DNA of 53,142 bases from Burkholderiales bacterium. Lineage in GTDB: Bacteria; Pseudomonadota; Gammaproteobacteria; Burkholderiales; SG8-39. The stretch lies in assembly GCA_014860445.1 (NCBI GenBank), contig JACZJT010000067.1, forward strand, positions 1 to 53,142. Reading direction: 5' to 3'. Under the pieces are notes generated by a model that searched no databases, was not told the origin of the DNA, and saw nothing but the letters and a program-made list of their open reading frames with translations. The translations under genes were made by a program, and so were the position numbers. This document shows positions 16,960 to 26,980 of the stretch, one piece after another (the stretch's first letter is position 1; each line of letters starts with the position of its first letter).

Positions 16960-19245
16960 ATGCAATCGCCGGATCAACCGGTCCTCCGGGACATCGTGCT
17001 TGTCGGCGGCGGCCACAGCCATGTCGTCGTGCTCAAGCGCTTCGGCATGCGTCCCCTGCCCGGGGTGCGCCTCACGGTGATCTGCCGCGATACCCACACG
17101 CCCTATTCCGGCATGCTGCCCGGATACATCGCGGGACACTACAGTTACGACGAGGTGCATATCGACCTCTCGAAGCTGGCCCGATTTGCCGGTGCACGCT
17201 TCTTTCGCGATGAAGCGCTGGGGCTGGACCGCGACGCGGGCAAAGTGCTCTGTCGCAGCCGCCCGCCGGTGCCCTATGACGCTCTGTCGATCAATATCGG
17301 CTCCACGCCGCAGATGAGCGATGTGGCCGGCGCAGCCGAATTCGCGGTTCCGGTCAAACCGATCAACGGGTTCAACCAGCGCTGGCTGCTGCTGCTGGAG
17401 CGTGTGCGCAAGCACGCCGGGGCCACGCGCATTGCGGTGGTCGGCGGCGGCGCCGGCGGCGTCGAACTGACTCTCGCCATGCAGTACCGCTTGCGCCATG
17501 AACTGCGCGCAGCGGGACGCAATCCGGACGAACTCACCTTTCATCTGTTGACCAGCGGCCCGGTGATCCTGCCGACACACAATTCGTCGGTGCGCCGCGT
17601 ATTCGAGCGCGTGCTGGCCGAGCGCGGCGTTACCATGCATTGCAACGCCGAAGTCAACCAGGTATCGGCATCGCGCCTGCAAACGACAACGGGCGAAACC
17701 GTGGACGCCGACGAGATTGTCTGGGTCACGCGCGCAGGCGGCGCGCCCTGGCTGCGCGAAACCGGTCTGGCGCTGGATGGGGACGGCTTCATTCAGGTGA
17801 CGGACACCCTGCAGACCGTGACCGACCCGAAGGTGTTCGCCGCTGGTGATATTGCCAGCATGGTGAACCATCCGCTGGAGAAAGCCGGCGTCTTCGCAGT
17901 GCGCCAGGGACCGCCGCTGGCGGAGAACCTGCGCCGCGCCGTCGAGGGCAGGGCGCTCGAACCGTACCGACCGCAGAGCAGTTGGCTCGCGCTGATCAGC
18001 ACCGGCGATCGCTATGCGGTGGCCTCGCGCGGCGCACTCGGCTTCCAGGGCGCCTGGGTTTGGCGCTGGAAGGACTGGGTCGATCGCCGCTTCATGCGCA
18101 AATTCAGCGAATTTCCTGCGATGCAGGCCGGGTCCGCGGATGCCGCCGCGTCAACGGTCAATCTCGGCGAAGAAGAGGCCGCGCAAGCCATATCCGCAAT
18201 CGCCATGCGCTGCGGCGGCTGCGGCGCGAAAGTCGGCGCTTCAGTGCTGTCGCGCGCGCTGGGCGCGCTGAGTCCCGTCGATCGCGACGACGTGCTTATC
18301 GGCCTGCACGCGCCTGACGATGCCGCGGTGGTACGCGTGCCGCCGGGCAAAGCGATGGTGCACACCGTGGATTTTTTCCGCGCCTTCATCGATGACCCGT
18401 ATATCTTCGGCAAGGTTGCCGCCAACCATGCACTCGGCGACATATTTGCAATGGGCGCAGAAGCGCAGTCGGCCACGGCGATCGTCACCGTGCCGCCCGG
18501 ACTGGAAGCCAAGGTCGAGGACGTATTGTTTCAGATGATGTCCGGCGCAATCGAAGTGCTCAACGACGCTAACTGTGCGCTGGTTGGCGGCCATACCGGC
18601 GAGGGAAAAGAGCTGGCGCTGGGTTTCGCCGTCAACGGTTTGGTGGACGAAGATATTGCGGCTGTGATGCGCAAAAGCGGCATGCGGCCGGGCGATGTGT
18701 TGATCCTCACCAAACCGATCGGAACCGGCACCTTGTTTGCCGCGCATGCGCGCCTGGAAGCGCGCGGCCGCTGGATCGACGCGGCCCTCATTTCCATGTG
18801 CCAGTCGAACCGGCTGGGCGCGCAGTGCCTGCGCGAGCATGGTGCGACAGCGTGCACCGACCTGACCGGCTTTGGTCTGCTCGGACATCTGGTGGAAATG
18901 ACCCGCCCCTCGGGCGTGGACGCGGAATTGAATCTATCCGCGCTGCCGGTGCTGGAAGGCGCGGAAGAGACCAGCGCAGCCGGCATCCTCAGTTCGCTGC
19001 AGCCGGCCAACGTGCGTCTGCGCCGCGCACTGCGCAACCAGCAGGAAGCGATTAACCATCCGCGGTATCCCCTGATCTTCGACCCGCAGACGGCGGGTGG
19101 GCTGCTCGCCAGCGTCCCCGCGGAACGCGCCGACGCCTGCATCAAGGCCTTGCACGCCCTGGGCTATATACATGCAGCGGCCATCGGACGCATACAGCCG
19201 CAGGGTGAAATGCAAGAACCCATCGTGCTCAAGCTGAGTTCCTGA
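16960..19245 (+). CDS. selD: FAD-dependent oxidoreductase-selenide water dikinase fusion (SelD/SenC)
   Basis: A 761-residue two-domain protein. Residues 1-385 are a type II NADH dehydrogenase-like flavoprotein with an FAD motif VGGGHSH near the start, NAD motif VVGGGAGGVEL (about 162) and an FAAGD motif (about 294). Residues 410-761 are SelD, which makes selenophosphate from selenide and ATP. The catalytic segment reads CGGCGAK with C418, C421 and K424: C421 and K424 match the essential Cys17 and Lys20 of E. coli SelD, while its dispensable Cys19 is Ala here. Such fusions are known. The flavoprotein half may supply reduced selenium. In this neighbourhood it could act as SenC of selenoneine synthesis. 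TVP38 follows 8 bases later. Confidence 0.93.
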   Translation: MQSPDQPVLRDIVLVGGGHSHVVVLKRFGMRPLPGVRLTVICRDTHTPYSGMLPGYIAGHYSYDEVHIDLSKLARFAGARFFRDEALGLDRDAGKVLCRSRPPVPYDALSINIGSTPQMSDVAGAAEFAVPVKPINGFNQRWLLLLERVRKHAGATRIAVVGGGAGGVELTLAMQYRLRHELRAAGRNPDELTFHLLTSGPVILPTHNSSVRRVFERVLAERGVTMHCNAEVNQVSASRLQTTTGETVDADEIVWVTRAGGAPWLRETGLALDGDGFIQVTDTLQTVTDPKVFAAGDIASMVNHPLEKAGVFAVRQGPPLAENLRRAVEGRALEPYRPQSSWLALISTGDRYAVASRGALGFQGAWVWRWKDWVDRRFMRKFSEFPAMQAGSADAAASTVNLGEEEAAQAISAIAMRCGGCGAKVGASVLSRALGALSPVDRDDVLIGLHAPDDAAVVRVPPGKAMVHTVDFFRAFIDDPYIFGKVAANHALGDIFAMGAEAQSATAIVTVPPGLEAKVEDVLFQMMSGAIEVLNDANCALVGGHTGEGKELALGFAVNGLVDEDIAAVMRKSGMRPGDVLILTKPIGTGTLFAAHARLEARGRWIDAALISMCQSNRLGAQCLREHGATACTDLTGFGLLGHLVEMTRPSGVDAELNLSALPVLEGAEETSAAGILSSLQPANVRLRRALRNQQEAINHPRYPLIFDPQTAGGLLASVPAERADACIKALHALGYIHAAAIGRIQPQGEMQEPIVLKLSS

Positions 19246-19253
19246 AGCGCAGG

Positions 19254-19916
19254 ATGCGAGCAAAACTGTTTGCGGGTGTCGCCTTAGCCGTAGTGCTTGC
19301 TGCGATCTATTGGTTATTGCACGAGTCCGGCGCGATGGCGACCATACTGAACCGCGCTGCGCTGCACGATCACATCGCCAGCCTGGGTGCATGGGGACCG
19401 CTGCTGGTGATCGGCCTGATGGTGCTGGCGATTCTGGTGAGTCCGATACCGAGCGCGCCCATCGCGATGGCCGCCGGCGCTGCCTACGGCCATACATGGG
19501 GCACGCTTTATGTAATCTTAGGTGCCGAGATCGGTGCGTTGACCGCTTTCGGACTGGCGCGCTGGCTGGGCGGGGAAACGCTGCGACGCTGGTTTGGCGA
19601 CCGACTGACGGTGGGATTGCTCGGTTCGCAAAACGCGCTGATGGGTATCGTGCTGGTGAGCCGCCTGCTGCCGTTCATTTCCTTCGACATCGTCAGCTAT
19701 GCAGCGGGACTCACGGTTCTGTCGTTCTGGCGTTTCGCCATAGCGACGCTGGTCGGCATCGTGCCCGCGAGCTTTCTGCTGGCCCATTTCGGCGGCGAGA
19801 TGGCCACCGGCGAATCCGATCGCATCATGATTTCGGTGTTGGCGTTGGGTGCCATTACACTGATTCCTTTGGCGGTGAAACTCGTGCGTGACCGCCTGCG
19901 CCGACCACCTCCTTAG
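19254..19916 (+). CDS. TVP38/TMEM64 family membrane protein
   Basis: A 220-residue integral membrane protein of the SNARE-associated/DedA-like TVP38 family. Segments are an N-terminal helix (residues 3-20), a long hydrophobic region containing VSPIPSAPIAMAAGAAYG (about 63-80), and further helices to about 205, ending in a basic tail. The family is poorly characterised; relatives act as lipid scramblases or affect membrane homeostasis. It starts 8 bases after the selD stop and is surely co-transcribed. A second TVP38 domain occurs at the other end of the island, fused to a disulfide reductase. The substrate is unknown. Confidence 0.87.
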   Translation: MRAKLFAGVALAVVLAAIYWLLHESGAMATILNRAALHDHIASLGAWGPLLVIGLMVLAILVSPIPSAPIAMAAGAAYGHTWGTLYVILGAEIGALTAFGLARWLGGETLRRWFGDRLTVGLLGSQNALMGIVLVSRLLPFISFDIVSYAAGLTVLSFWRFAIATLVGIVPASFLLAHFGGEMATGESDRIMISVLALGAITLIPLAVKLVRDRLRRPPP

Positions 19917-20089
19917 CGCTTCGACCTCCCCATTTGCGTCAGCCACGCCGGCGGCAATCAAGCTCCCAGGCCGAATTCCGACATCGCCAGGATCACCTCG
20001 TGATTGCTTAAACGAAAATGAACTGTAAGCAACGGCATCCCTGGCGCGACCAAGGGCGTATCCATCTATATTCCCACCGGGGGTGATTT

Positions 20090-21052
20090 ATCAAATTCCG
20101 ACGACTTCTTTGTTGCATCGTTGTTCTTGCAGCTGCCGCCCCGGCAGCCCTGCTAGCGCAAGAGATGAATGGTTTCGACCTGAATGGATCGTTGATTCCC
20201 GGCGAGCAGATCCACGCAGGCGGACCACCCAAGGACGGCATTCCGGCGATCGACAAGCCGGATTTCACCAAAGCTCGGCTTGCGGGCTTTCTGCACGACG
20301 ATGACGCCGTACTCGGCATGGTCCGTAACGGCGTCGCACGCGCTTATCCGGTGCGCATACTCAACTGGCACGAAGTGGTCAACGACCGGTTCGGCGAGGA
20401 TGCGGTAGTCATCAGTTTCTGTCCGCTGTGCGGCACCGGCGCTGCGTTCGATGCCCGCGTCGACGGTCGCGTGCTCGACTTCGGCGTCTCCGGCCTGCTC
20501 TACAACAGCGACGTGCTGCTGTATGACCGGCAGACCCAGTCGCTGTGGTCGCAGCTGCTGGCGCAGGCGATCAGCGGCCCGATGAAAGGAAAGCGCCTGA
20601 CGCTGCTGCCGCTGACGCACACCAGCTGGGCCGACTGGCGCGGGCAACAGCCGGAGACCGATGTACTCACGACCAATACCGGCCAGACGCGGCCTTATGC
20701 TCGCGATCCCTACGCAGGTTACGAAAGCAGCGAACAGATCATGTTTCCGGTGGCGTTCCGCTCGGCCGGCTTTCACCCGAAGGAACGCGTGCTCGGTGTC
20801 AGGATAGGCGATGTGGCGAAAGCCTACCCCTTCGTCGAACTGGGCAAGACCAATGGCCTGGTACCCGACCGGATCGGCGACACCGCACTGAACATCCGCT
20901 TCGACCACAAAGCCTCGCGCGCCACGGCGCATACAATCGACGGGCGGCAGCTTCCTGCAGTAGTCGGCTACTGGTTCGCGTGGTACGCGTTCAATCCGAC
21001 GACCGCGGTGTTCCGTGCGGCGGAGCATGCTTCGCCGAAACGCGGCCGCTAG
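20090..21052 (+). CDS. DUF3179 exported protein, apparently starting at an ATC codon
   Basis: A DUF3179-family protein of unknown function, with the conserved FCPLCGTGAAFD cysteine segment and the SGLLYNSDVLLYDR core. The first usual start codon is ATG 20165, which lacks an export signal. The same frame extends upstream to 20090, encoding a textbook signal peptide: KFRR, a long hydrophobic run, then ALLAQE. The extension begins with ATC at 20090, 6 bases after GGGGG and part of a near-perfect GGGGGTGAT ribosome binding site (20079-20087); a TGA stop (20084-20086) rules out a longer frame. I therefore place the start at ATC, read as Met, though a base error (ATG to ATC) is possible. EgtD follows 69 bases later. 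Confidence 0.8.
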   Translation: MKFRRLLCCIVVLAAAAPAALLAQEMNGFDLNGSLIPGEQIHAGGPPKDGIPAIDKPDFTKARLAGFLHDDDAVLGMVRNGVARAYPVRILNWHEVVNDRFGEDAVVISFCPLCGTGAAFDARVDGRVLDFGVSGLLYNSDVLLYDRQTQSLWSQLLAQAISGPMKGKRLTLLPLTHTSWADWRGQQPETDVLTTNTGQTRPYARDPYAGYESSEQIMFPVAFRSAGFHPKERVLGVRIGDVAKAYPFVELGKTNGLVPDRIGDTALNIRFDHKASRATAHTIDGRQLPAVVGYWFAWYAFNPTTAVFRAAEHASPKRGR

Positions 21053-21121
21053 ACTTCGCCGCACTTGATACACTTGCGAGTGAATGTGTTGGTTAATACG
21101 GGTTCAACCGTTCGGAAAATC

Positions 21122-22096
21122 ATGACACTTCAAACCGGCCCGACATTTTTCTCCTTTCCCGCCGACGCGCTTGCGCAGGAAGCGGAGGTGGCTGCCGTCG
21201 TCGCGGGGTTGATGGCGGAGGCACCCCGGGTGTCACCCAAGTATCTCTACGGCCCGCTGGGCTCGCGCCTGTTCGACGCCATCACCGAATTGCCCGAATA
21301 TTATCCAACCCGGACGGAGAAAGCGCTGCTGGAATCCTGTCGTGACCGCGTCGCCCGCGCAACCGGCCCGGCACCGAAACTCATCGACCTCGGCGCCGGA
21401 AACTGCGAAAAAGCGCGCAGCCTGTTTGATGCGCTCAAGCCCGCCCAGTACGTCGCCGTGGACATTTCCGCCGACTTCCTGCGCCAATCGCTGTCGCAGC
21501 TTCAGCGCGATTTTCCGCATCTGGAAATGCTCGGCGTCGGCAGCGACTTTTCATCCGGCTTGCGCCTGCCCGACGCGGTCAGCCGCGACAACCGCCTGTT
21601 CTTCTATCCGGGCTCTTCGATCGGAAACTTCACGCCGGAGCAGGCGCTCACATTCCTAGCCGGTATTCGTGACCATTGTGTCGGGGCCCATGGCGGCGGC
21701 CTGCTGATCGGCGTCGACCTGATCAAGTCCGAAGCGCTGTTGCAAGCTGCTTACGACGACGCCCTCGGGGTCACCGCAGCCTTCAATCTGAACCTCCTAA
21801 ATAATTTGAATGCGCTGATCGGCAGCAATTTCTCAGTAGCCGACTGGCGCCACCGCGCACTGTTCAACGTTGAAGCCTCGCGCATCGAAATGCATCTCGA
21901 GGCCAGGCGCGATCTCGGCGTGCGCTGGCCCGGCGGCGCGCGCGCGTTTCGACAGGGCCAGCGCATCCATACCGAAAACAGCTACAAGTACGCCCTCGCT
22001 GATTTCAAGGCGCTGCTGGAGCGAGCTGGCTTCAGCCGCATCCAGTCATGGACCGACGATAACAACTGGTTTGCACTGTGCCACGCTGCGATTTGA
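21122..22096 (+). CDS. egtD: L-histidine N-alpha-methyltransferase EgtD
   Basis: A 324-residue SAM-dependent methyltransferase that trimethylates histidine to hercynine, the backbone of ergothioneine and selenoneine. Visible features are the substrate segment PEYYPTRTE (about 58-66), the SAM motif IDLGAGNCEKA (about 88-98), FYPGSSIGNF (about 160), and near the C-terminus HTENSYKY with the Glu/Ser pair that holds the histidine ring in EgtD. Length matches the roughly 320-residue family norm. The ATG at 21122 is chosen; a TTG at 21065 would add 19 unsupported residues. With SenA and SenB 6 kb downstream it is the expected hercynine source. No egtA, egtC or egtE is visible. Confidence 0.94.
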   Translation: MTLQTGPTFFSFPADALAQEAEVAAVVAGLMAEAPRVSPKYLYGPLGSRLFDAITELPEYYPTRTEKALLESCRDRVARATGPAPKLIDLGAGNCEKARSLFDALKPAQYVAVDISADFLRQSLSQLQRDFPHLEMLGVGSDFSSGLRLPDAVSRDNRLFFYPGSSIGNFTPEQALTFLAGIRDHCVGAHGGGLLIGVDLIKSEALLQAAYDDALGVTAAFNLNLLNNLNALIGSNFSVADWRHRALFNVEASRIEMHLEARRDLGVRWPGGARAFRQGQRIHTENSYKYALADFKALLERAGFSRIQSWTDDNNWFALCHAAI

Positions 22097-22149
22097 CTGC
22101 CTGTCCGTAGGCAGCAGACGCGGCTCCCCATCACCTGCCAGGAGTCGCT

Positions 22150-23370
22150 ATGGCCGTTCAGTCACATTCGCTTTCCTTTCCCGGCGCCGGCGGCGCAACG
22201 CTCGCCGCACGCCTCGATCTGCCGCCGGCAGGCCCGCCGATTGCCTACGCGCTGTTCGCGCACTGCTTCACCTGTTCCAAGGAAACCAAGGCCGCAACCT
22301 ATGTCAGCGCAGCCCTGGCCGAGCGCGGCATCGCCGTGCTGCGCTTCGACTTCACCGGCCTCGGCGGCAGCGAAGGGGAGTTTGCGAGCACCAATTTTTC
22401 ATCGAACGTTGAGGATCTCGTTGCGGCGGCCGACTACCTGCGCCAAAACTACAGTGCGCCCGCCGTCCTGGTCGGCCACAGCCTCGGCGGCACGGCAGTC
22501 CTCGCCGCCGCATCGCGTGTGCCAGAGGCGGTCGCGGTCGCAAGCATCGGCTCGCCTTTCGACCCCGCCCATGTGCTGCATCTGATCAAGAACAAGGCCT
22601 TGGTCGAGCGCGATGGCGAGGCCGAGGTCGATATCGGCGGTCGTCCGTTTCGCGTACGCCGACAGTTCCTCGAAGACATGTCGGGCAGCAAGCTCGGGGA
22701 CAAACTCGCGCGCATGGGCAAGGCGCTTTTGGTGATGCATTCGCCACGCGACAGCGTCGTCAGCATCGACAATGCAAGCCAGATATTCACCACGGCCAAA
22801 CATCCGAAGAGCTTCGTTTCCCTCGATCCGGCCGACCACATGCTGTCGCGGCGCGAGGATGCGCTGTTCGCCGGCAGCATTTTGGCCTCCTGGGCGATGC
22901 GCTACCTCGGCGTGGCGGCTGCGGCCGCGGCGGCGCCCGAACCCGGCAAGGTGGTGGTGCAGGAAACCCGCGATGGCAAATTCAGCCAGCGCGTGGTGGC
23001 CGGGCATCACGTGATCCGCGCGGACGAACCGGTCTCGGCCGGCGGCATGGACAGCGGCCTCGCGCCCTACGACCTGCTACTCGCCGGTCTCGGCGCCTGC
23101 ACCTCGATGACCATGCGCATGTACGCCGATCTCAAGGGATTTCCGCTCGAGCGCGCGACCGTCGAGCTGAAGCACGACAAGATTCACGCGACCGATTGCG
23201 CCGACTGCGAAACCAGAGACGGCAAGGTCGACCGCATCGAGCGGCTGATACGCCTGGAAGGCCCCTTGAGCGAGGAGCAGCGCGCCAAGCTGCTCGAAAT
23301 ATCGAACAAATGCCCGGTGCACCGCACCCTGCATTCGGAGATCAGCATTCCGACCGTTCTAGTTGATTAG
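22150..23370 (+). CDS. Bifunctional alpha/beta hydrolase-OsmC family protein
   Basis: A 406-residue fusion. Residues 1-255 are an alpha/beta hydrolase with elbow GHSLGG (serine about residue 117), aspartate in HSPRDSVV and histidine in DPADHML. Residues 270-406 form an OsmC/Ohr-type domain with two cysteines, one in [14 protein letters not shown] (about 317) and one in NKCPVHRTL (about 390), the usual peroxide-reducing or thiol-handling pair. This domain combination is widespread. AGGAG lies 6 bases before the ATG. The gene follows egtD by 53 bases and converges with the ABC-transporter operon. A role in detoxifying organic or selenium-based peroxides is possible but unproven. Confidence 0.9.
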   Translation: MAVQSHSLSFPGAGGATLAARLDLPPAGPPIAYALFAHCFTCSKETKAATYVSAALAERGIAVLRFDFTGLGGSEGEFASTNFSSNVEDLVAAADYLRQNYSAPAVLVGHSLGGTAVLAAASRVPEAVAVASIGSPFDPAHVLHLIKNKALVERDGEAEVDIGGRPFRVRRQFLEDMSGSKLGDKLARMGKALLVMHSPRDSVVSIDNASQIFTTAKHPKSFVSLDPADHMLSRREDALFAGSILASWAMRYLGVAAAAAAAPEPGKVVVQETRDGKFSQRVVAGHHVIRADEPVSAGGMDSGLAPYDLLLAGLGACTSMTMRMYADLKGFPLERATVELKHDKIHATDCADCETRDGKVDRIERLIRLEGPLSEEQRAKLLEISNKCPVHRTLHSEISIPTVLVD

Positions 23371-23382
23371 GGCCGGACGAGA

Positions 23383-24195
23383 TCAGCCGCCGGGCCGCAT
23401 CTGGCGGCGGCGTACGAAGGCGCTGGCCGCATCCACCAATACGACCAGCGCGAACATGGCGATAATGACGCTGGAGGCCTGCGCTTCGTGCAGCAGCGAC
23501 AGTTCGTAGTAAAGCATTTGCCCCAGGCCGCCGGCGCCGACGAAACCTAGCACCGTCGCCATGCGAATATTCATCTCCCAACGATACAGGCTGTAGGCGA
23601 TGAGTTGCGGCGCGATCAGGGGTAGCGTGGCGTAACCGAACACAAGCGCAGGCGCCGCACCGCTTTCCACCAGCGCGCGCGCAGGCTCGGGCGCTGCATT
23701 CTCCAGGCTTTCCGCAAACAAACGTCCGAGCACACCCGACGTATGCAAGGCAAGCGCGAGCGTACCGGCGAACGGCCCCAATCCCGCGGCCAGCACCATC
23801 AAGGCCGCCCAGACCAGTTCCGGCACCGAACGCAAGGCATTGAGCAGGAAACGGGTCAGCGCTTTCAGCACCGGGCCCATGCGTCCAGCTGCGGGCAGCG
23901 CGAGCAGCAGTCCGGCGCCCGCCGCAAGCAAGGTTCCGAGCGCGGATATCGCCAGGGTTTCGAGTGTGCCTTTGGCGATTTTGCGGAGGAACTCGGCGCT
24001 GGTATCGGGAGGAAAGAAACGCAGGACGAAGCGCAGCATGCCGCGGCCCGATTCCGCGCTGAACAAGCGCGATAAATCCAGAGACAGATAGGCAAAACTG
24101 GCCCAGACGAGCAGCGACAGCAACAACAAAGTGAGCCAGCACTGCAGGCAAAAACCCATGGCCGCACGCCGCTCGGCAAAAGTGGCTGCGCTCAT
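23383..24195 (-). CDS. PhnE-like ABC transporter permease, second copy
   Basis: A 270-residue inner-membrane permease of the phosphonate-type (PhnE) binding-protein-dependent family. The hydrophobic helix at 15-40 is followed by the permease core (about 75-260) and the coupling-helix motif GFVGAGGLGQ, which contacts the ATPase. Its ATG overlaps the stop of the preceding permease gene (ATGA), so the two are made together and probably form a heterodimeric channel. It is the last gene of the senA-led minus-strand run and converges with the hydrolase-OsmC gene. By context the transporter more likely carries selenate or a related oxyanion than a phosphonate. Confidence 0.88.
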   Translation of the reverse strand: MSAATFAERRAAMGFCLQCWLTLLLLSLLVWASFAYLSLDLSRLFSAESGRGMLRFVLRFFPPDTSAEFLRKIAKGTLETLAISALGTLLAAGAGLLLALPAAGRMGPVLKALTRFLLNALRSVPELVWAALMVLAAGLGPFAGTLALALHTSGVLGRLFAESLENAAPEPARALVESGAAPALVFGYATLPLIAPQLIAYSLYRWEMNIRMATVLGFVGAGGLGQMLYYELSLLHEAQASSVIIAMFALVVLVDAASAFVRRRQMRPGG

Positions 24196-25028
24196 GCGAG
24201 CAGCTTTCGCAAAAACACGCTGAGCGCATCTGCCAGCAGAACCAACAGCAGAAACACGATCAGAATGGTCGAGACCTCGCCGCCGTTGAGCATTTTCATC
24301 GACTGATCCATCAACTGGCCCAGCCCGCCGGCGCCGACAAAACCCATGATCACGGAAGCGCGCACCGCGCACTCCCATCGATAGATAGTGTAGGAGGCCA
24401 GTTCCTGCGCCGCGCCCGGCAGCAACCCGTAGAAGAACGCCATCAGCCTGCCGCTTCCTGTTTCGAGCAGCACGCGCGCGGGACGCGTGTCGCCCGATTC
24501 CATGATCTCGGAATACACCTTGCCCAGCATGCCCCCATAGGTGAGGCCGATCGCCAGCACGCCCGCTGCAGGTCCCAGCCCGAAGGCGCGCACCAGCAAC
24601 AATGCCCAGACCAGTTCCGGGATGCCGCGCAATATCAGCAGCACCATGCGTGCGAGCGCGCGAATCGCCTCGCCCACACTGCGATCAGGACCGGGGCCGA
24701 TGCGCGAAACCGACAGGCTGTGGGTAAGCACCAGTCCCAGCGGCAGTGCGAGCAGCATTGCAAGCGCCGTGCCTGCGGTGGCCATGGCCAGGGTCTCTAT
24801 GGTTGCCTTGAGCACGAAAACGAGAAATTCGCCGCTTAGATTCGGCGGAAAAAACTGCCCGAGAAAACCGCCCATTACCGCAAGATTGCGCGCATCGAAC
24901 AGATCTACTGGTCGGAATTCTGCGATCTGCACCAGCGGCCACAAGGCCAGCAGCGCGAGCAGCGCCCAGCCTGCACGCCTGCGTGCGTCCGGATCGCGCA
25001 ACCGCGGTTGCGCTACGCTATGCGACAT
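24192..25028 (-). CDS. PhnE-like ABC transporter permease, first copy
   Basis: A 278-residue PhnE-family permease, paralogous to the one it overlaps. It has an N-terminal helix (residues 18-35), the core with ATIETLAMATAGT (about 70) and the same GFVGAGGLGQ coupling motif. The start at 25028 lies 12 bases after the ATPase gene. Two adjacent permease genes with a PhnC-type ATPase and PhnD-type binding protein make a complete importer. None of the C-P lyase genes (phnG to phnM) that go with phosphonate use are in the window. Confidence 0.88.
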   Translation of the reverse strand: MSHSVAQPRLRDPDARRRAGWALLALLALWPLVQIAEFRPVDLFDARNLAVMGGFLGQFFPPNLSGEFLVFVLKATIETLAMATAGTALAMLLALPLGLVLTHSLSVSRIGPGPDRSVGEAIRALARMVLLILRGIPELVWALLLVRAFGLGPAAGVLAIGLTYGGMLGKVYSEIMESGDTRPARVLLETGSGRLMAFFYGLLPGAAQELASYTIYRWECAVRASVIMGFVGAGGLGQLMDQSMKMLNGGEVSTILIVFLLLVLLADALSVFLRKLLA

Positions 25029-25040
25029 GGCGCAGATGCA

Positions 25041-25910
<870 letters not shown>

Positions 25911-25951
25911 GCTGCTGCAGCTATCGCTTCAGCACCCGGACTCGCGACATA

Positions 25952-26809
25952 TCATTTGATAAGCCCGGCCGATTTTGCGGCGTTCTCGATGCCGTCGTAA
26001 TTGGCCGCCTTGGTTGGAATGAACTTGGACGCACGCTGCAATTCCAGAATGACCTTGTTCGCCGGATTGGCCGGGTCGAGTTTGAGAAAGGCGGCGCTGA
26101 GTTTTTTCACCAGGGCCGGGTCGAGATCGCCGCGCACCGTCCAGTTGTAGTCGTAATAGGGCGGCGTCGACGCGAGCACCCGCACCTTCAGCGCATTGGG
26201 ATTTTTGCCGGCCATCAGCTTGTCCCACACCGAGGCATTGAGCACGCCGGCTTCGGCCTTGCCACCGGCCACGAACGCGACCGTCGCGTCATGCGCGCCC
26301 GAGAACGCGACGTTTTTGAAATCCTTGTCGGGATCGATCCCCGCCTGCAGCAGGAAAAAGCGCGGCATCAAGTGTCCCGAGGTCGAAGATGGCGAACCGA
26401 AGGCGAAGGTCTTGCCCTTGAGATCGGCCAGGGTCTTGGCTTTGCTTCCGGCCGGGACGATGAAACGGCTGGTGAATTTTTCGTCCTCGGCGCGTTGCAC
26501 GATCGGAATGGCGGTGCCGTTGGTGCGCAACTTCGCCTGCACGAATGTAAATCCGCCCAGCCAGGCAAGGTCCAGTTTGCCCGTGGCCAGCGATTCGACC
26601 ACGGCAGCATAGTCGGTCACCGGCGTGAACTCGACTTTCATGCCGGTTTCATGCGCGAGATATTCCCCCAGTGGCTTGAACTTGCGCTGCAGTTCGGTCG
26701 GCGCTTCATCGGGAATGGCGGATACCCTGAGTACGCCCTGTGCCACAACGCCTTGGGTGAAGGGCAGGCCGAATAGGGCAAGAATCAACACACGTAATAC
26801 AGTGTTCAT
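25952..26809 (-). CDS. PhnD-like periplasmic binding protein, putative selenate/selenium-oxyanion importer
   Basis: A 285-residue periplasmic solute-binding protein with a signal peptide (hydrophobic LILALFGLPF, cleavage after VVAQ or nearby). The mature start LRVSAIPDEAPTELQRKF and the segments PVTDYAAVVESL and LAWLGGFTFVQ resemble, from memory, the PhnD-related family annotated as putative selenate ABC transporter substrate-binding proteins, found beside selenium genes. It is encoded 171 bases downstream of senA on the same strand and heads the permease/ATPase genes. The ligand is inferred from family and context only; phosphonate, phosphite or another oxyanion remains possible. Confidence 0.85.
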   Translation of the reverse strand: MNTVLRVLILALFGLPFTQGVVAQGVLRVSAIPDEAPTELQRKFKPLGEYLAHETGMKVEFTPVTDYAAVVESLATGKLDLAWLGGFTFVQAKLRTNGTAIPIVQRAEDEKFTSRFIVPAGSKAKTLADLKGKTFAFGSPSSTSGHLMPRFFLLQAGIDPDKDFKNVAFSGAHDATVAFVAGGKAEAGVLNASVWDKLMAGKNPNALKVRVLASTPPYYDYNWTVRGDLDPALVKKLSAAFLKLDPANPANKVILELQRASKFIPTKAANYDGIENAAKSAGLIK

Positions 26810-26980
26810 AAAGACGTTCTCCGGAGAATTTTGCTTTCAACAACTGGCGGCAGTTAGCGGCCGAATACGCCATGGTGATGATTGCCGCTTTGACATCTGC
26901 ACGGGTGCAGAGGGGTCTACTATACCGTGGCCGCTGTGCGCATGCTGTACTTGGTCGGGATTGCACCCATAATCTTACAT

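Noticed and set aside
20004-20032. A TTGCTTA/TAAGCAA inverted repeat upstream of the DUF3179 gene
   Set aside because: Seven-base arms with a 15-base loop are expected by chance at this scale, and the pair is not repeated near other selenium genes.
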